This document shows positions 20,571 to 33,714 of a DNA stretch of 64,000 bases, piece after piece. The stretch is from Mycobacterium vicinigordonae. Lineage in GTDB: Bacteria > Actinomycetota > Actinomycetes > Mycobacteriales > Mycobacteriaceae. Under the pieces are notes generated by a model that saw only the letters and a program-made list of their open reading frames with translations, did not search any database and was not told the DNA's origin. The stretch's first letter is position 1; each line of letters opens with the position of its first letter. Position numbers and translations under genes: made by a program. The stretch is taken from contig NZ_CP059165.1 in NCBI RefSeq assembly GCF_013466425.1, forward strand, positions 6,076,001 to 6,140,000, in the 5' to 3' direction.

Positions 20571-23500
20571 CTAACTGGTCCGTGCGGCATCGATGTTGTC
20601 CAGGGCACGACTCATATGTTCGCCCACCTTGGCGATGATCGGCTCGTCGATGGCCTGGATGTGCTCACCACCGATCGGCACGACCTCGAGGTCGGAAACG
20701 TACTCACCCCAGCCGCCGTCCGGTTTGCGGACGGCATACCGTGGCTCGAACATGATCGCGTCGTCATGGTAGCGATCGGCCATGTAGAGCGTGACATGCC
20801 CATCGAACGGCTGGATCTCGGCGGTGTCGATCGCCCGGTTGTCCAGGTACGACGTCCGCTGGTGCTCGATGATGCCGGCCGGAATCTGCACCCCGCTCTG
20901 GCTCACCGCCTCCAGCACGAACCGGACCTGACCCTCGTCGTCGAGCTCCTCGAGCTGCTCGTACGGGATCGGCGGAACGGTGACGTTGAACGTCTTCTCG
21001 GCGAACTTGGCGTAGCGGTCCCAGCGTTTGCGGACCTCTTCCTTTGTCTGCGGGATCTCCTCGCCGGCGCGCACCGCGTCGATCAGCCCGACGAACCGGA
21101 CGTCTTTGCCCAGTCGCTTGAGTCCGATCGCGCAGGCGTAGGCCAGCACCCCACCCAGCGACCAGCCGACCAGAATGTAAGGCCCGTCGCCCTGCATCTC
21201 GATCAGCTTCGGAACGTACTGCGCGGCACGCTCTTCGATCGACCCCTCGACTCGTTCGAAACCGTACATCGGGGTGTCCGCGGGCAGGCGGGCCAGCAGC
21301 GGCTCGTAGACCACCGTCGAACCTCCGGCCGGGTGGAACACAAAGACCGGCGCCTTGGTGCTGCCCTCCGGCCGTGCGCGCAGGGTGCGCACGAAGCCGT
21401 CGATCACCCCGGCCTCCAGGTACCCGCGCACCTTGTCGGCCAGCGCCTCAATGTTCTGCGAGCTCTGCACGTCTTCGGCGGTGATCGGACCTTCGGCGCG
21501 CTCGGACAACCGCTGCGCCATCTTGGCCGCCTTCTCGTCGTCCAGTTTGGGCAGCGGGTTGAAGATGCCGCCCGCGGACTTGCCGGTGACGATCGCCCAC
21601 GTGGCGAAGACGACCCGTTCGGCCGCGTCACGCGGCGGCACATCGGAGTTCAGGGCCCTGGCCACGGCCTCCTGGTTGAGTGCCTCGGCGGCGCCCTTGA
21701 GGTCTGCCTTCGGCTGCTCACCGTTGGAGCCGTTAGCCGCCGGGCCGGCAGGGTTCGTCGGCGGCGGCGGGATCGGCACGTCGGACGGCGGCGGCGCGGG
21801 CGCCTCCGAAGGCACCTCCGCGGTCGCCTCGGCAGCCGGAGCCTGCGCGGGAGCCGCTTCAACCGGAGCCTTGACGGCCTTGGCGTGAATCAACTCTGCC
21901 TGCGCCCGCGCGATGTCCTCGGCCGTCTGCGTCTTCTGGTGCTCATGCAGCGCCTCGACCTCGTCGCGGTGCTCGATCGCATACTCGATCAGCTTCTCGA
22001 CGTTGTACAGATTGGCGTCACGCACCGCCGTCAGCTGGATCGGGGGCAGGTCGAAGTCATACTCGACGCGGTTCTTGATCCGCACCGCCATCAGCGAGTC
22101 CAACCCCAGCTCGATCAGCGGCACCTCCCACGGCAGGTCCTCGGGCTCGTAGCCCATTGCCGCACCGACGATGGCCCCCAGCCGTTCGGCGATCGTCTCG
22201 CCAGACTCCGGTGACCACTTGGTGAAGCCGGCCGGCATATAGCGGGTGGTGAGGCTGTCGCCCAGCGTTTCGGCGTCATCGTCGTGGGCTTCCGGTGCCG
22301 CTGCCGCGACATCCGGCATGGCCTCGGCGGATGCGATCGCCGTCCCGGAGCTCACCTGAGCGACCGGCAATACCGATTCCGTACCACCCCGGGTCACCAG
22401 CGCGTCGTAGATCAGCGTGAACGACTCCTCGATGCGGGCGTGCACCTGCACCGATGCCCCGCCGGGATGCCGCGTCATCGTCGTCACCAGACGCGCACCC
22501 AGGCCGGGCACCGCGCGCTGCTCGGCGGCGGTCAACACGGCATCGGGCAAGACCGTCGTCGCGGCGGACCGTACCAACGCGGCGAGGTCGGTCTTCTCCC
22601 GCGGCGCGTACTCCCACACGTGCCGGCCGTCCGGCAACGCGACGTGGCTACCGGGCATCAGCACCGAGCTGTCACCGGCGAAGTGCGCGTCGAGCCAGTG
22701 CTCCTTGCGCTTGAACCGGGTCGGCGGAATAGCCGCAAAGTCCTGGGGCCCAGATGCCCGGGTGAACAGCGTCCGCACATCCAGGTCGTGGCCGTACACG
22801 TAGAGCTGAGCCATTGTCGAGATCATCGACTCGACCTCGTCCTGCTTGCGGGCCAGCGTCGCGATCAGCTGGGCATCATGCAGGCCCGCGTCGGCGGTGG
22901 TCAGACCCACCTGCATCAGCGCTACTGGGTTGGGCGCCAACTCCAGGAACGTGGTGTACCCACTGTCCACCGCGTTGCGGATGCCGTGGGTGAAGTAGAC
23001 CGAGTGCCGCATCCCCTTCATCCAGTACTCCACATCGTGGATCGGCTCGCCGCCGGGCTTGACGAATGTGCCTTCGTGCACCGTCGAGAAGATGCCGACG
23101 GACGGACTCAGCGGCTTGATGCCCTGCAGTTCGGCGGAGAACTCACCGAGCAGCGGATCCATCTGCGACGTGTGCCCGGCGCCCTTGGTCTGCAGCTTGC
23201 GGGCGAACTTGCCCTCGGACTCCGCGCGGGCGACGATCGCGTCGATTTGCTCCGGCGGCCCGCCGATGACGGTCTGGCTCGGCGCGGCGTAAACGCACAC
23301 CTCCAGATCGGGGAAGTCGGCGAACACCGTCTTGAGCTCGTCCGCGGAGTACTCGACGATCGCCATGAACCGGATGTACTCGCCGAACAGCATCGCCTCA
23401 CCCTCGCCCATTAGGTGCGAGCGCGAGCAAATCACCCGGGTCGCGTCCCGCAGCGACAACCCGCCGGCGAAGTAAGCCGACGCGGGCTCGCCCAGCGACT

Positions 23501-25919
23501 GACCCACCACCGCGGCGGGTTTGGCGCCGTGGTGCTTGAGCAGTTCACCGAGCGCGATCTGGATCGCGAAGATGGTGACGTTGCTGGTTTCGATGCCGTA
23601 CTCGTGCGAGTCGTCCAGGATCAGCTCGAGCACCGAATAGCCGCGCTCGTCCTGGATCAGCGCATCGACCTTCTCGATCCATTCGGCGAAGACCTCGTTG
23701 CGCAAGTACAGGCTCTTGGCCATCTTGCGGTGCTGCGCACCGAAACCGGCCATCACCCATACCGGGCCGTTGGTCACCGGCCCGTCGACGCTGAACACGT
23801 TGGGCCGTTGCTTGCCTTCGGCAACCGCACGCAGACCCTTGACGGCCTCTTCGTGGTTGTGGGCCAGCACCACCGCGCGGGAACGCCCATGGTTACGCCG
23901 CGACAGCGCGCGCCCAATCGACTCCAGCGAGGACGCCTGGCCCTCGGGGCTTTCCATCCAGTCGGCCAGCTCGGCGGCGGCCGCCTTCTTCCGGGAGGTC
24001 AGGAACGCCGAGACGACCAGCGGAATGAGCGGCTCGGCGACTTCCTGCGCCGCGAGCTCTTGCAGCGCTGCTTCCTTGAGCGCCAGTGCTTCTTCGGTGA
24101 CACCGGGCAGCTCGTACGCCGGCTCCGCCACGGGTGCGGCGCCGTCGGCGAGGATCTCGCCGTACTCGTCGAACCGCAGCGAGTGGCCTGCACCTTCGGC
24201 CAAATCGCCACCGGCGGAGACAACCGCCGCCTGCGGTGCCGTTTCCACCTCGACCTCACGCTCGATGACATCGCGGGGCAGCACCTCACGCACGACCACG
24301 TGGGCGTTTGCGCCACCGAAGCCGAAGCTGGACACCCCGGCCAGCGCATAGCCGCCGTACCGCGGCCAGTCGGTGGGCTCGGTGACCACCTTCAGCCGCA
24401 TCGCGTCGAAGTCGATGTACGGGCTGGGGCCGGCGAAGTTGATCGACGGGGGCAGCTTGTCGTGCTGCAGAGCCAGCACCACCTTGGCCATGCTGGCCAC
24501 CCCGGCGGCCGCCTCGGTGTGGCCGATGTTGGTCTTGATCGCACCCAGCAGCGCGGGCCGATCGGCGGGGCGGCCCTTGCCGACCACGCGGCCCAGCGCC
24601 TCGGCCTCGATCGGGTCACCCAGGATGGTGCCGGTGCCGTGCGCCTCGACGTAGTCGACGGTGCGGGGATCGATGCCGGCGTCCTTGTAGGCGCGGCGCA
24701 GCACGTCGGCCTGAGCGTCCTGGTTGGGGGCAATCAGTCCGTTGGACCGGCCGTCGTGGTTGACGGCCGTGCCGGCGATCACGGCCAGAATCTGGTCGCC
24801 GTCGCGGCGGGCGTCGTCGACGCGTTTGAGCACCAGCATCCCGGCGCCCTCAGAGCGGGTGTAGCCGTCGGCGTCCGAAGAGAATGATTTGATCCGGCCG
24901 TCCGGCGCCAACACCGCGCCGATCTCGTCGAACCCGAGGGTGACCGCGGGCGTGATCAACGCGTTGACACCGCCGGCCACCGCCACGTCGGCTTCGCCGT
25001 TGCGCAGCGCCTGCACGGCCTGGTGGATGGCGACCAGCGAACTAGAGCATGCGGTGTCGACCATGACCGACGGGCCGCGGAAGTCGTAGAAGTAGGACAC
25101 CCGGTTGGCGATGATCGCCCCCGAGTTACCGGTGATCGCATACGGGTGGGCCACGCTGGGGTCCGAGATGGCTAGGAAGCCATAGTCGTTATTGGTGACG
25201 CCGACGAAGACGCCCACCGACTCGCCGCGCAGGCTCGACGCCGGGATGCGCGCGTTCTCGAGTGCTTCCCAGGTCAGCTCCAGCGCCATCCGCTGCTGTG
25301 GGTCGATGTTGTCGGCCTCGGTCTTGGCGACCGCGAAGAACTCCGAGTCGAAGCCCTTGATGTCTTTCAGATAGCCGCCGCGGGTGCGCGCCTTTCCGAC
25401 GCGTTCGGCCAGCCGCGGTTCGACCAGGAACTCCGACCAGCGCCCATCGGGCAGGTCGGTGATGGCGTCGCGGCCCTCCATCAGCGCCTGCCACGTCTCA
25501 GCCGGGGAGTTCATGTCGCCGGGCAACCGGGTGGAAAGGCCCACAACCGCGATATCCACCCGCTCGGCCGGTCCGGCGCGTGTCCAATCGAGGGCATCCG
25601 CGGCGTCTTCTTGTACCTCGGGTTCGCCCTCGATGATCCGAGTCGCCAGCGACTCGATGGTCGGATGCTGGAACGCGACCGCGACGGACAGGGTGACGCC
25701 GGTCAGGTCCTCGATGTCGGCGGCCATTGCCACCGCATCACGCGACGCCAGGCCCAGCTCCACCATCGGCACCGACTCGTCGATCGAGTCCGGCGACTTC
25801 CCGACCGCCTTGCCCACCCATTCACGCAGCCAGCGGCGCATCTCGGGGACAGTTGTGATGCCCTCGTTGCTTGTCGTCTTGGCGGGCAGGTTCTCCTGGG
25901 AATTCTCGATCTCAGACAT
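20571..25919 (-). CDS. pks13: Pks13, mycolic acid condensing polyketide synthase
   Basis: Joins the meromycoloyl chain activated by FadD32 with the AccD4-carboxylated alpha-chain, the last condensation of mycolic acid synthesis. The 1782-residue protein has the full domain order: N-terminal ACP (phosphopantetheine Ser59 in [10 protein letters not shown]), ketosynthase (Cys291 in DTACSSSL), acyltransferase (Ser808 in GQSLGEPAS), C-terminal ACP (Ser1275 in LGLDSLMAV) and thioesterase (Ser1587 in GWSLGGVL). It is about 50 residues longer than the H37Rv protein. The excess sits mainly in the Pro/Ala-rich linker between the C-terminal ACP and the thioesterase (about residues 1350-1430). The gene lies 64 nt downstream of fadD32 and 8 nt upstream of accD4. 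Confidence 0.98.
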   Translation of the reverse strand: MSEIENSQENLPAKTTSNEGITTVPEMRRWLREWVGKAVGKSPDSIDESVPMVELGLASRDAVAMAADIEDLTGVTLSVAVAFQHPTIESLATRIIEGEPEVQEDAADALDWTRAGPAERVDIAVVGLSTRLPGDMNSPAETWQALMEGRDAITDLPDGRWSEFLVEPRLAERVGKARTRGGYLKDIKGFDSEFFAVAKTEADNIDPQQRMALELTWEALENARIPASSLRGESVGVFVGVTNNDYGFLAISDPSVAHPYAITGNSGAIIANRVSYFYDFRGPSVMVDTACSSSLVAIHQAVQALRNGEADVAVAGGVNALITPAVTLGFDEIGAVLAPDGRIKSFSSDADGYTRSEGAGMLVLKRVDDARRDGDQILAVIAGTAVNHDGRSNGLIAPNQDAQADVLRRAYKDAGIDPRTVDYVEAHGTGTILGDPIEAEALGRVVGKGRPADRPALLGAIKTNIGHTEAAAGVASMAKVVLALQHDKLPPSINFAGPSPYIDFDAMRLKVVTEPTDWPRYGGYALAGVSSFGFGGANAHVVVREVLPRDVIEREVEVETAPQAAVVSAGGDLAEGAGHSLRFDEYGEILADGAAPVAEPAYELPGVTEEALALKEAALQELAAQEVAEPLIPLVVSAFLTSRKKAAAAELADWMESPEGQASSLESIGRALSRRNHGRSRAVVLAHNHEEAVKGLRAVAEGKQRPNVFSVDGPVTNGPVWVMAGFGAQHRKMAKSLYLRNEVFAEWIEKVDALIQDERGYSVLELILDDSHEYGIETSNVTIFAIQIALGELLKHHGAKPAAVVGQSLGEPASAYFAGGLSLRDATRVICSRSHLMGEGEAMLFGEYIRFMAIVEYSADELKTVFADFPDLEVCVYAAPSQTVIGGPPEQIDAIVARAESEGKFARKLQTKGAGHTSQMDPLLGEFSAELQGIKPLSPSVGIFSTVHEGTFVKPGGEPIHDVEYWMKGMRHSVYFTHGIRNAVDSGYTTFLELAPNPVALMQVGLTTADAGLHDAQLIATLARKQDEVESMISTMAQLYVYGHDLDVRTLFTRASGPQDFAAIPPTRFKRKEHWLDAHFAGDSSVLMPGSHVALPDGRHVWEYAPREKTDLAALVRSAATTVLPDAVLTAAEQRAVPGLGARLVTTMTRHPGGASVQVHARIEESFTLIYDALVTRGGTESVLPVAQVSSGTAIASAEAMPDVAAAAPEAHDDDAETLGDSLTTRYMPAGFTKWSPESGETIAERLGAIVGAAMGYEPEDLPWEVPLIELGLDSLMAVRIKNRVEYDFDLPPIQLTAVRDANLYNVEKLIEYAIEHRDEVEALHEHQKTQTAEDIARAQAELIHAKAVKAPVEAAPAQAPAAEATAEVPSEAPAPPPSDVPIPPPPTNPAGPAANGSNGEQPKADLKGAAEALNQEAVARALNSDVPPRDAAERVVFATWAIVTGKSAGGIFNPLPKLDDEKAAKMAQRLSERAEGPITAEDVQSSQNIEALADKVRGYLEAGVIDGFVRTLRARPEGSTKAPVFVFHPAGGSTVVYEPLLARLPADTPMYGFERVEGSIEERAAQYVPKLIEMQGDGPYILVGWSLGGVLAYACAIGLKRLGKDVRFVGLIDAVRAGEEIPQTKEEVRKRWDRYAKFAEKTFNVTVPPIPYEQLEELDDEGQVRFVLEAVSQSGVQIPAGIIEHQRTSYLDNRAIDTAEIQPFDGHVTLYMADRYHDDAIMFEPRYAVRKPDGGWGEYVSDLEVVPIGGEHIQAIDEPIIAKVGEHMSRALDNIDAARTS

Positions 25920-25983
25920 AGTTACCTTGTTCAGTCTTGTTTCAGGCCGGGTTCAGTCCCGGGGGTCATTCCCGGCTTCATTC

Positions 25984-27867
25984 CTAGGTGGCGAAGGCCG
26001 TCGGCGAACTAACGCCGCTGCGCAAACTGCCGTCGATGTAGGCCGTGCGGCAGGCGCGGCGACCGATCTTGCCGCTGGAGGTGCGCGGAATCGAGCCGGC
26101 CTGCACCAGCAGCACGTCGCGCACGGTTACGCCGTGCCCCACGGCGATGGCCGCGCGGATGTCGTCGGCAATCGGCTGGTATTCCAGCTTATGCGCGCCG
26201 GCGGCACGCTCGGCGACGATCACCAGCTGTTCGGAGGTGTCGTCGGGGTCGGCGGCCAGACCGGCGTGCGGGTCGTCGAACACCTTCTGCGGTAGCTGGT
26301 TGGCGGGTACCGAGAAGGCCGCGACATAGCCCACCCGCAACGCCTTGCTGGCTTCCTGGGCGGTGTACTCCAGGTCCTGCGGGTAATGGTTGCGGCCGTC
26401 GATGATGACCAGGTCTTTGATCCGGCCCGCGATGTAGAGGTGGCCATCGTGGTAGGTGCCGAAGTCGCCGGTGCGCACCCACATCCCGTCGTCCGGTGCT
26501 CCCTCGGCGTGCGACTCGGCGACCCGGGACTTGAGGATGTTCTTGAAGACGTCGCTGGTCTCTGCTTCCTTGCCCCAGTAGCCGACACCGAGGTTGTTGC
26601 CGTGCAGCCAGATCTCGCCGATCTGTCCGTCCGGCAACTCGCTGGCCGAGTCGGCATCGACGATGACCGCCCACTCGTCGACGCCGACCTTGCCCGCCGA
26701 AACCTGTGCGACCGCGTTGGGCGCGTCGGCGGCGACCTCGACGAAACGCTGGTTGTTCAGCTCGTCGCGGTCGACGTGGATGATCCTGGGTTCTTGGTCC
26801 ATCGGTGTGGTCGAGACGAACAGCGTCGCCTCCGCCAATCCGTAAGAAGGCTTGACTGCCGTGGGCTTGAGGCCGTAAGGCTCGAATGCTTTGAAGAACT
26901 TGCGCATCGAGGCCGGCGACACGGGCTCGCTGCCGTTGAGGATGCCCTTGACGTTGCTCAGGTCCAGCGGCGGCTCACCCTCCTTGGGCACGCCGCGCAC
27001 CGCGGCGTGCTCGAACGCAAAGTTGGGTGCGGCCGAGTAGACGCCGCCGGTCTCGCCGGGCTTGCGGGCAAGTTCGCGGATCCAGCGCCCGGGCCGCCGC
27101 ACGAACGCCGCGGGGGTCATGAAGGTGAAGCTCTGGCCAAGCACCGGTGCACATAGCGCGGTGATCAGGCCCATGTCGTGGAAGAACGGCAGCCAACTCA
27201 GGCCGCGGTCACCTTCGTTACCCTCCAGCGCGACCAGCGTCTGCAACACGTTTGTGGGCAGGTTCAGATGGGTGATCTGCACGCCGGTCGGGGTGCGGGT
27301 GGAGCCGGAGGTGTACTGCAGGTAGGCAATGGTGGTCTCGTCGGCGACCGGCTCCTGCCAGGTGGTGGCCACCTCGTTGGGCACCGCGTCGACCGCGATC
27401 ACGCGGGGCCGCTCCTTCACCGAACGGGCCCGGATGAACTTGCGCACTCCCTCGGCGGATTCGGTGGTGGTCAGGATCGTCGAGGGCGTGCAGTCGTCGA
27501 GCACGGCGTGCAGTCGGCCGACGTGGCCGGGTTCGGCCGGGTCGAACAGCGGTACGGCGATCCGGCCCGAGTACAGCGCGCCGAAGAAAGAGATCAGATA
27601 GTCCAGGTTCTGGGGGCACAGGATGGCGATGCGGTCACCGGGCTGGGTGACCTGCTGCAGTCGGGCACCCACGGCCCGGTTGCGGGCGCTGAACTCCGAC
27701 CAGAGGATGTCGCGTTCGATGCCGTCGCGTTCGGTGGAGTAGTCCAGGAACCGGTACGCCAGCTTGTCGCCACGAACCTTCGCCCACTTCTCGACGTGAC
27801 GGACCAAGTTGGTGTTCTGCGGGAACTTGATCTTGCCGTTGACGATGAACGGGTTGTGGTAGGCCAT
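25984..27867 (-). CDS. fadD32: FadD32, long-chain fatty-acyl-AMP ligase
   Basis: Activates meromycolic acid to the acyl-adenylate and loads it on the N-terminal ACP of Pks13. The 627-residue product matches mycobacterial FadD32 (637 in H37Rv). The adenylation P-loop [12 protein letters not shown] is present, followed by [32 protein letters not shown] (ATP/ribose contact) and the hinge region [18 protein letters not shown]. The start ATG ([11 protein letters not shown]) matches the known N-terminus and has a GGAGAG-type ribosome-binding site. It is the first gene of the fadD32-pks13-accD4 operon. Confidence 0.97.
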   Translation of the reverse strand: MAYHNPFIVNGKIKFPQNTNLVRHVEKWAKVRGDKLAYRFLDYSTERDGIERDILWSEFSARNRAVGARLQQVTQPGDRIAILCPQNLDYLISFFGALYSGRIAVPLFDPAEPGHVGRLHAVLDDCTPSTILTTTESAEGVRKFIRARSVKERPRVIAVDAVPNEVATTWQEPVADETTIAYLQYTSGSTRTPTGVQITHLNLPTNVLQTLVALEGNEGDRGLSWLPFFHDMGLITALCAPVLGQSFTFMTPAAFVRRPGRWIRELARKPGETGGVYSAAPNFAFEHAAVRGVPKEGEPPLDLSNVKGILNGSEPVSPASMRKFFKAFEPYGLKPTAVKPSYGLAEATLFVSTTPMDQEPRIIHVDRDELNNQRFVEVAADAPNAVAQVSAGKVGVDEWAVIVDADSASELPDGQIGEIWLHGNNLGVGYWGKEAETSDVFKNILKSRVAESHAEGAPDDGMWVRTGDFGTYHDGHLYIAGRIKDLVIIDGRNHYPQDLEYTAQEASKALRVGYVAAFSVPANQLPQKVFDDPHAGLAADPDDTSEQLVIVAERAAGAHKLEYQPIADDIRAAIAVGHGVTVRDVLLVQAGSIPRTSSGKIGRRACRTAYIDGSLRSGVSSPTAFAT

Positions 27868-28141
27868 GCGCCCTCTCTCCTGTTGCCAAGCTCACTGGTT
27901 TTCGGTTCACCTCGGTGGGTATTCCCGACGCGACCGGCTCACGCCGGGCGCAAGCCCGCGCGCAATCCGGCACCGAACCGCTCCGGACGAGGAGCTGGTC
28001 GTTGTCGGTTTCGCCCCGCGCGGACAAACCACTTGCTCTTAATTTTTTCTTAATGTTAAGGGTCGCTGAGCGGCAGACCAAATCACAAGGTACGCCTCAT
28101 CGCAGCGGCAACCGCCGCACTGGGCGCTGTGTCCGGGTAAG
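27868..28141. promoter_or_regulatory. Upstream region of the fadD32-pks13-accD4 operon
   Basis: 274 nt between the Rv3802c-type gene stop and the fadD32 start. An A/T-rich island at about 28038-28064 (reading TTAACATTAAGAAAAAATTA on the minus strand) stands out against GC-rich surroundings and is a likely promoter element for the operon. No coding sequence seen. Confidence 0.45.
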
Positions 28142-29155
28142 TCACCCGTGTTTGGGGTGCGGGGCCTTGTCCAGCACCCCATGTGCCCAGTTCAACGTCC
28201 ATTGGGTGGCCGACTGTCCGTCGGAGCTCCAGAAGTCGGTTGTGGCGTACAACGCATGGATGGGTTGGCCCGCGCCACCGGCCAGAGTGTTCAACGTGGT
28301 GGGCAGATTCGCGGGGCTGAACGCCTCCTTAGGCGCCGCACAGATCAGATCTCCCTCGGCGCAAATTTCGTTGGTCCGGGCATCCAGCGCTCCGAATCCT
28401 CCTGGTCGCGCGCCGGTCATGGTCAGGCCGAGTCCGGCCAGCACCGGTACCTCATGCAAGGTCACCTCCGCCCCTACGCCGGGCGGTGTCGGCGGGATGT
28501 TGTTACCTACCCCGCCCTCGCGGCGGCCGTCGGCGATCAACGTCACTCCCAGCACCAGATCCTCGTCGACGGGCCCGCGACCGTTGCCGATGTCGCTGGC
28601 GACGTCACCGCCGATCACCGCGCCCTGCGAGAATCCGATGATCACGTAGCTGGTGAGCGGGCACTTGTTATTCATGTCGGTGATCGCCTTGACAGTCGCC
28701 CGGGTGCCCTCCGCGCGGCTGTCGTTATAGCTCATCTGGTCGTCGGCACTCAGCGGGTTCCGGAACTGCGCTGTGTAGGGGACGGTGTAGGTCTCTACCC
28801 GGGACTGGTCGAACTGCTGCCTGATCGGACCGGTCACGTTGAGCAACAACGCCTTCGGAAACTGCACCGGGTTCAGCGGGTCTTGCGTCGGCCAGGACTC
28901 CCAGGTTCCCGGAATCGACACCAACTGCACGTCGGGGCAAGAGGCGTCCTGGGACGCCGGCCGCGGCTTCTTGTGTTGTGAGCTGGGCGAGGGACCCGGC
29001 GGCAGCACTCCGGGGGGCACCGCGCTGGGTGCGGTGCCGCGGTCACGCAACAGCGTCACCGCAGCAATGATGACCATGGTCACCGCCAAGGCCATCGAGG
29101 CGGCCGCCAGCCAGGCCAGTCGTCGTTGCCGCTTGCGGCGGGTGGTGTTGGCCAT
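28142..29155 (-). CDS. cut6: Cutinase-like lipase/thioesterase of the Rv3802c type
   Basis: Essential in M. tuberculosis as a membrane-anchored serine hydrolase (also called Culp6) acting in envelope lipid metabolism. The 337-residue protein starts with a basic [12 protein letters not shown] segment and one membrane helix ([22 protein letters not shown]), then a Pro/Ser-rich linker and a cutinase fold. The nucleophile elbow is [10 protein letters not shown]. The catalytic Asp/His region is toward the C-terminus, around [10 protein letters not shown] and the final third. It lies between fadD32 and mpt51 as in H37Rv, on the same strand, with spacing large enough for separate promoters. Confidence 0.93.
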   Translation of the reverse strand: MANTTRRKRQRRLAWLAAASMALAVTMVIIAAVTLLRDRGTAPSAVPPGVLPPGPSPSSQHKKPRPASQDASCPDVQLVSIPGTWESWPTQDPLNPVQFPKALLLNVTGPIRQQFDQSRVETYTVPYTAQFRNPLSADDQMSYNDSRAEGTRATVKAITDMNNKCPLTSYVIIGFSQGAVIGGDVASDIGNGRGPVDEDLVLGVTLIADGRREGGVGNNIPPTPPGVGAEVTLHEVPVLAGLGLTMTGARPGGFGALDARTNEICAEGDLICAAPKEAFSPANLPTTLNTLAGGAGQPIHALYATTDFWSSDGQSATQWTLNWAHGVLDKAPHPKHG

Positions 29156-29343
29156 GTTCTCCTGCTAACACAGTCCGGTAGGAAGCCCGGCGGGTCCCTG
29201 GTGAATGGGCTGGGCGATAAGCGCACCGTCGCGCCCTGAGTCACCCGCACAGCGACACGTCCGTACTAGCCAGACCCGCTACTGCGCTCCTTATACGGTA
29301 CCGGCCCGTCGCGGCGTGCTATCCAGGCGACGCGGGCGCCCGG

Positions 29344-30252
29344 TCAGCGGATGGCGCCGACGATGTCGCCGGACATGGCGCCCAGCTGGCCGGCCCACGA
29401 GCCCCAGCCGTTGTCGCCGCCGCCCGGGAAATCGAAGTGGCCGTTGTGGCCGCCGACCTCACGATAATGCTGGTAGAAGGACCTGCTGGTGCCCATCGCC
29501 GCGTCCCCAGCGCCCAGCATGGCGGCGGGATTGCTGGAGGCACCGGTGGTGGGGCTCCACACCCACACCCTCGTGTTGTTCTGCGCCAGCAGCGCCTCGT
29601 GCACCCACGGGTCGTGCCACTTCCAGCGGCCCAGCTGTGGGGCTCCCCACATGCCGTTGCCGTCCACCCCTCCGAACTGCTGCAGTCCCGCCAGGATCGC
29701 GCCGTTGGTGAAGGTTTCCGACGGGTACAGGAAGCCGGACAGCGACCCCGCAAAGCCAAACCGATCCGGGTGGAATGCGGCCAGCGCCATGGCGGCGTAA
29801 CCGCCCTGCGAGGCGCCGACGACACCGTGTCCGCCGGGGGCCAGGCCCCTGTTGGCGGCCAGCCAGTCGGGCAGCTCACTGGACAGGAAGGTGTCCCACT
29901 GCTTGCTGCCGTCCTGCTCCCAGTTCGTGTACATGCTGTACGCACCGCCGGCGGGGGCGACCACCGAGATCCCCTTGCCACCCAGCGTGTTCATCGCGTT
30001 GCCAGCGGTAACCCAGTTGCTCACGTCGGGGCCGGCGTCGGCGGCGTCCAGCAGATACACCGCGTGCGGCCCGCCGGCCAGGAACGCCACCGGGATGTCG
30101 CGGCCCATCGCGGCCGAAGGCACCATCAGGGTCTCGTACGGGGCGGCCTTCGCGGTGCCCGTGGACCCCGACGGTATCCCCACGATCACGCCGAGCGTGA
30201 TCGCCAGCGCGCCGACGCAGAGCAGTCGCAGCAGCACCGACAGACCCCTCAT
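29344..30252 (-). CDS. mpt51: MPT51 (FbpD), antigen 85-related secreted protein
   Basis: Non-canonical member of the antigen 85 family, reported to bind fibronectin and lack mycolyltransferase activity in M. tuberculosis. The 302-residue product has a signal peptide (VLLRLLCVGALAITLGVIVG ending in AKA) and an alpha/beta-hydrolase fold. ATG 30252 is chosen because GGAGG lies 7-8 nt upstream; a longer frame to 30372 lacks this. The elbow reads GASQGGY, so a Ser is present at the nucleophile position, but the catalytic His of antigen 85 (THSWEYW) is replaced in DNGWGSW. Full triad activity is therefore unlikely. It lies downstream of fbpA on the same strand. Confidence 0.92.
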   Translation of the reverse strand: MRGLSVLLRLLCVGALAITLGVIVGIPSGSTGTAKAAPYETLMVPSAAMGRDIPVAFLAGGPHAVYLLDAADAGPDVSNWVTAGNAMNTLGGKGISVVAPAGGAYSMYTNWEQDGSKQWDTFLSSELPDWLAANRGLAPGGHGVVGASQGGYAAMALAAFHPDRFGFAGSLSGFLYPSETFTNGAILAGLQQFGGVDGNGMWGAPQLGRWKWHDPWVHEALLAQNNTRVWVWSPTTGASSNPAAMLGAGDAAMGTSRSFYQHYREVGGHNGHFDFPGGGDNGWGSWAGQLGAMSGDIVGAIR

Positions 30253-30372
30253 GTGCACCTCCATCGTGTCAACTACCGCCCCTGTGACAGGCCCCGGCAA
30301 CAATCTGGCCCGAGAGGTAGCTAACCACACCCATATCGGCAGGATAAAGAGGCGCTTACGAGCCAATAACAA

Positions 30373-30402
30373 ACGGCGGCGACCCCATGGGGTCGCCGCC
30401 GT
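30373..30402 (-). terminator. Perfect 30-bp palindrome after fbpA
   Basis: A fully self-complementary stretch, 13-15 bp stem around CCATGG, lies 33 nt downstream of the fbpA stop on the minus strand. It is followed by TTGTTATTGG, a moderately T-rich tail. This is the right place and form for an intrinsic terminator or attenuator between fbpA and mpt51. Confidence 0.8.
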
Positions 30403-30435
30403 CCGTTGCGTTGTGCTGTGAACGCCTAGCGGTGA

Positions 30436-31833
<1,398 letters not shown>

Positions 31834-33714
31834 TCAGTCCCGGGGCGGGGCCGGTGGCAGTCGCGGCACCTCGAGGCCGCACTTGATGAGTTCGTTGAGC
31901 GGAATCCGGTCGATCCGATATTGGGTGAACTCATAGGCGTGCAGCACGTTGGACACGAATCGGCGCAGCGTCATGGGCGCGCGGACGGAGTTGAGCACCG
32001 CCTGGGTCGCGGGGCACTTCAGGGCGGCCTCGGCTTCGGCCACCCACTGTTGGTCGAGGTAGGCGGGGATGCCGGGCGGCCACTTCACCCACGGCCCGTC
32101 AGCCACCACCCAGTCGGGGAACAGGTTCTTGTCGTGGCCGATGCGGCCGTGTTTCAACCGTTCGGTGTGCGCGGCCAGTGGGTTCGCCAAGCCGATCTGG
32201 TCGATCACCCGCACGTTGAGACCCACGTTCATGCCCACCATGCCCAGGTTGGTGAAGAACACCGTGTGCTGCGGCTTGAGGTCGCCGGGGATGCCCGGTG
32301 CGCTGCCCGGCGGGATCATCGGTACCAAATCCCACTGGGTGTAATTGCCCGACGGCAGCAGCAGCGCACCCTGCGGGGTGTTGTTGAGTGCCACCAGGAC
32401 CGCTGCCATCCGCGGGTAATCGAGGTAGTCCGCAGCGGTCAGCGGGTGCGCCCGGCCGGTGGCCTGGGCGTAGAAGCGGCGTTCATCGACGATCCCGGTA
32501 TAGGTGACGTGCGTGGCGTCGTCGCCCATCCCTGGCGAGTTCGCCGCCCACAACGACCATCCCGCGAGGCCCAGCCACAGCGCACTCACCGCGCCGGCCA
32601 GCCAGTAGCCGGTCTCGCGGCTGAAGTCCTTTCCGTCCGGGATAAGCACCGGGATCACCGCGATCGGCGCCAGCAAACAGAACAACGGCGCTAGCAGCAC
32701 GCGGCCGTGCATGAAGTCGCCGCCCTGACGGATCCAGTACAGCGCCTGCAAGAGACCGCTGACGAGCATCCAGACCACCACGGCTGTCGGGCTCTGCACC
32801 GACCGGGCCACCCGGCCATAGTCGGGCGCCAGCGTGGGACGCAGGAACGACGGCCGCCGCCGCATCAGCATCAGCACGATCCCCAGTGGCACCAACAGCA
32901 CCACCGGGACCCACAGCAAGTACGGCTGGTTGAAGTTGGACAAATAGATCATTCCCTGCGCCCACTTGTCGCCCGCCGCGTCCTTGGCCAGGGCCGTCCC
33001 GGGCACCAGCAAGCCGTAGTAGCCCATCCGGAAGATCTGGTATGCGACCGGCAACAGACCCCCCGCCAGCACGATCAGCGCCCGGCGCCGCCAACCGCGC
33101 GCCGCGATCAGCATCATCACCAGCGCAGCACCGCCGATCAGCGCCAACTCGGGCCGCACCAGCACGCTGCAGCCCGCCACGAAAGCCAACGCGACAATGA
33201 ACGCCTGGCTCTGCGGCCGGACCCGCAGCGGCTGCGCCCAGCAAACCATCATCCACCACAGCAGACCCAGGTATGCCAGCACCAGACCGCTTTCCAGACC
33301 CGAGGTGGCGAAGTCGCGTGCCGGCGGGACCGCGATGTAAACCAGCGCTCCGGCGGGCAGCATGACGGCGCGACGAGTTCGCAGGCTCGGTGCGAACAGC
33401 CGCGCAGTACCCAACATCAGCAGCACCACACCGAGCACCGACAGCGTCAGGGCGACGGCGAGTGCCACATACTCCAATCGCAGGGGTCCGCCCACCCAGC
33501 TGCCGACGTAGAGCAGATAGGTCCAAACGGTCGAGGTGTTCGCCTCGACCCGTTCGCCGGCGTTGAAAACCGGCCCATTGCCGGCCAGCAGGTTACGCAC
33601 CGTGCGCAGCACGATCAGCCCGTCGTCGGCGATCCAGCGGCGCTGCCAGGCACCCCAGCCGAACAGCGTCGCGATCACCGCCACGCTGACCCACAGGCTG
33701 ATCCGGGTCATCAT
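31834..33714 (-). CDS. aftB: AftB, terminal beta-(1,2)-arabinofuranosyltransferase
   Basis: GT-C arabinosyltransferase adding the terminal beta-(1,2) arabinose of arabinogalactan. The protein matches H37Rv AftB along its length: SVAVIATLFGWGAWQRRWIADDGLIVLRTVRN with the conserved acidic pair, VEANTSTVWTYLLYVG, PPARDFATSGLESGL, QGGDFMHGRVLLAPLFC, and a soluble C-terminal domain with GIPAYLDQQWV. I take the start at 33714 (MMTRISLW), which matches the H37Rv N-terminus and gives 626 residues. The frame is open to ATG 33831, which would overlap ubiA by 23 nt and add 39 residues; this cannot be excluded because no strong ribosome-binding site is visible at 33714. Confidence 0.95.
   Translation of the reverse strand: MMTRISLWVSVAVIATLFGWGAWQRRWIADDGLIVLRTVRNLLAGNGPVFNAGERVEANTSTVWTYLLYVGSWVGGPLRLEYVALAVALTLSVLGVVLLMLGTARLFAPSLRTRRAVMLPAGALVYIAVPPARDFATSGLESGLVLAYLGLLWWMMVCWAQPLRVRPQSQAFIVALAFVAGCSVLVRPELALIGGAALVMMLIAARGWRRRALIVLAGGLLPVAYQIFRMGYYGLLVPGTALAKDAAGDKWAQGMIYLSNFNQPYLLWVPVVLLVPLGIVLMLMRRRPSFLRPTLAPDYGRVARSVQSPTAVVVWMLVSGLLQALYWIRQGGDFMHGRVLLAPLFCLLAPIAVIPVLIPDGKDFSRETGYWLAGAVSALWLGLAGWSLWAANSPGMGDDATHVTYTGIVDERRFYAQATGRAHPLTAADYLDYPRMAAVLVALNNTPQGALLLPSGNYTQWDLVPMIPPGSAPGIPGDLKPQHTVFFTNLGMVGMNVGLNVRVIDQIGLANPLAAHTERLKHGRIGHDKNLFPDWVVADGPWVKWPPGIPAYLDQQWVAEAEAALKCPATQAVLNSVRAPMTLRRFVSNVLHAYEFTQYRIDRIPLNELIKCGLEVPRLPPAPPRD

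Noticed and set aside
19081..24887. Series of long open frames on the plus strand opposite accD4 and pks13 (up to about 600 codons)
   Set aside because: They are antisense shadows in high-GC DNA, rich in Arg, His, Gln and Asp with no domains, and the minus strand has clear full-length enzymes.
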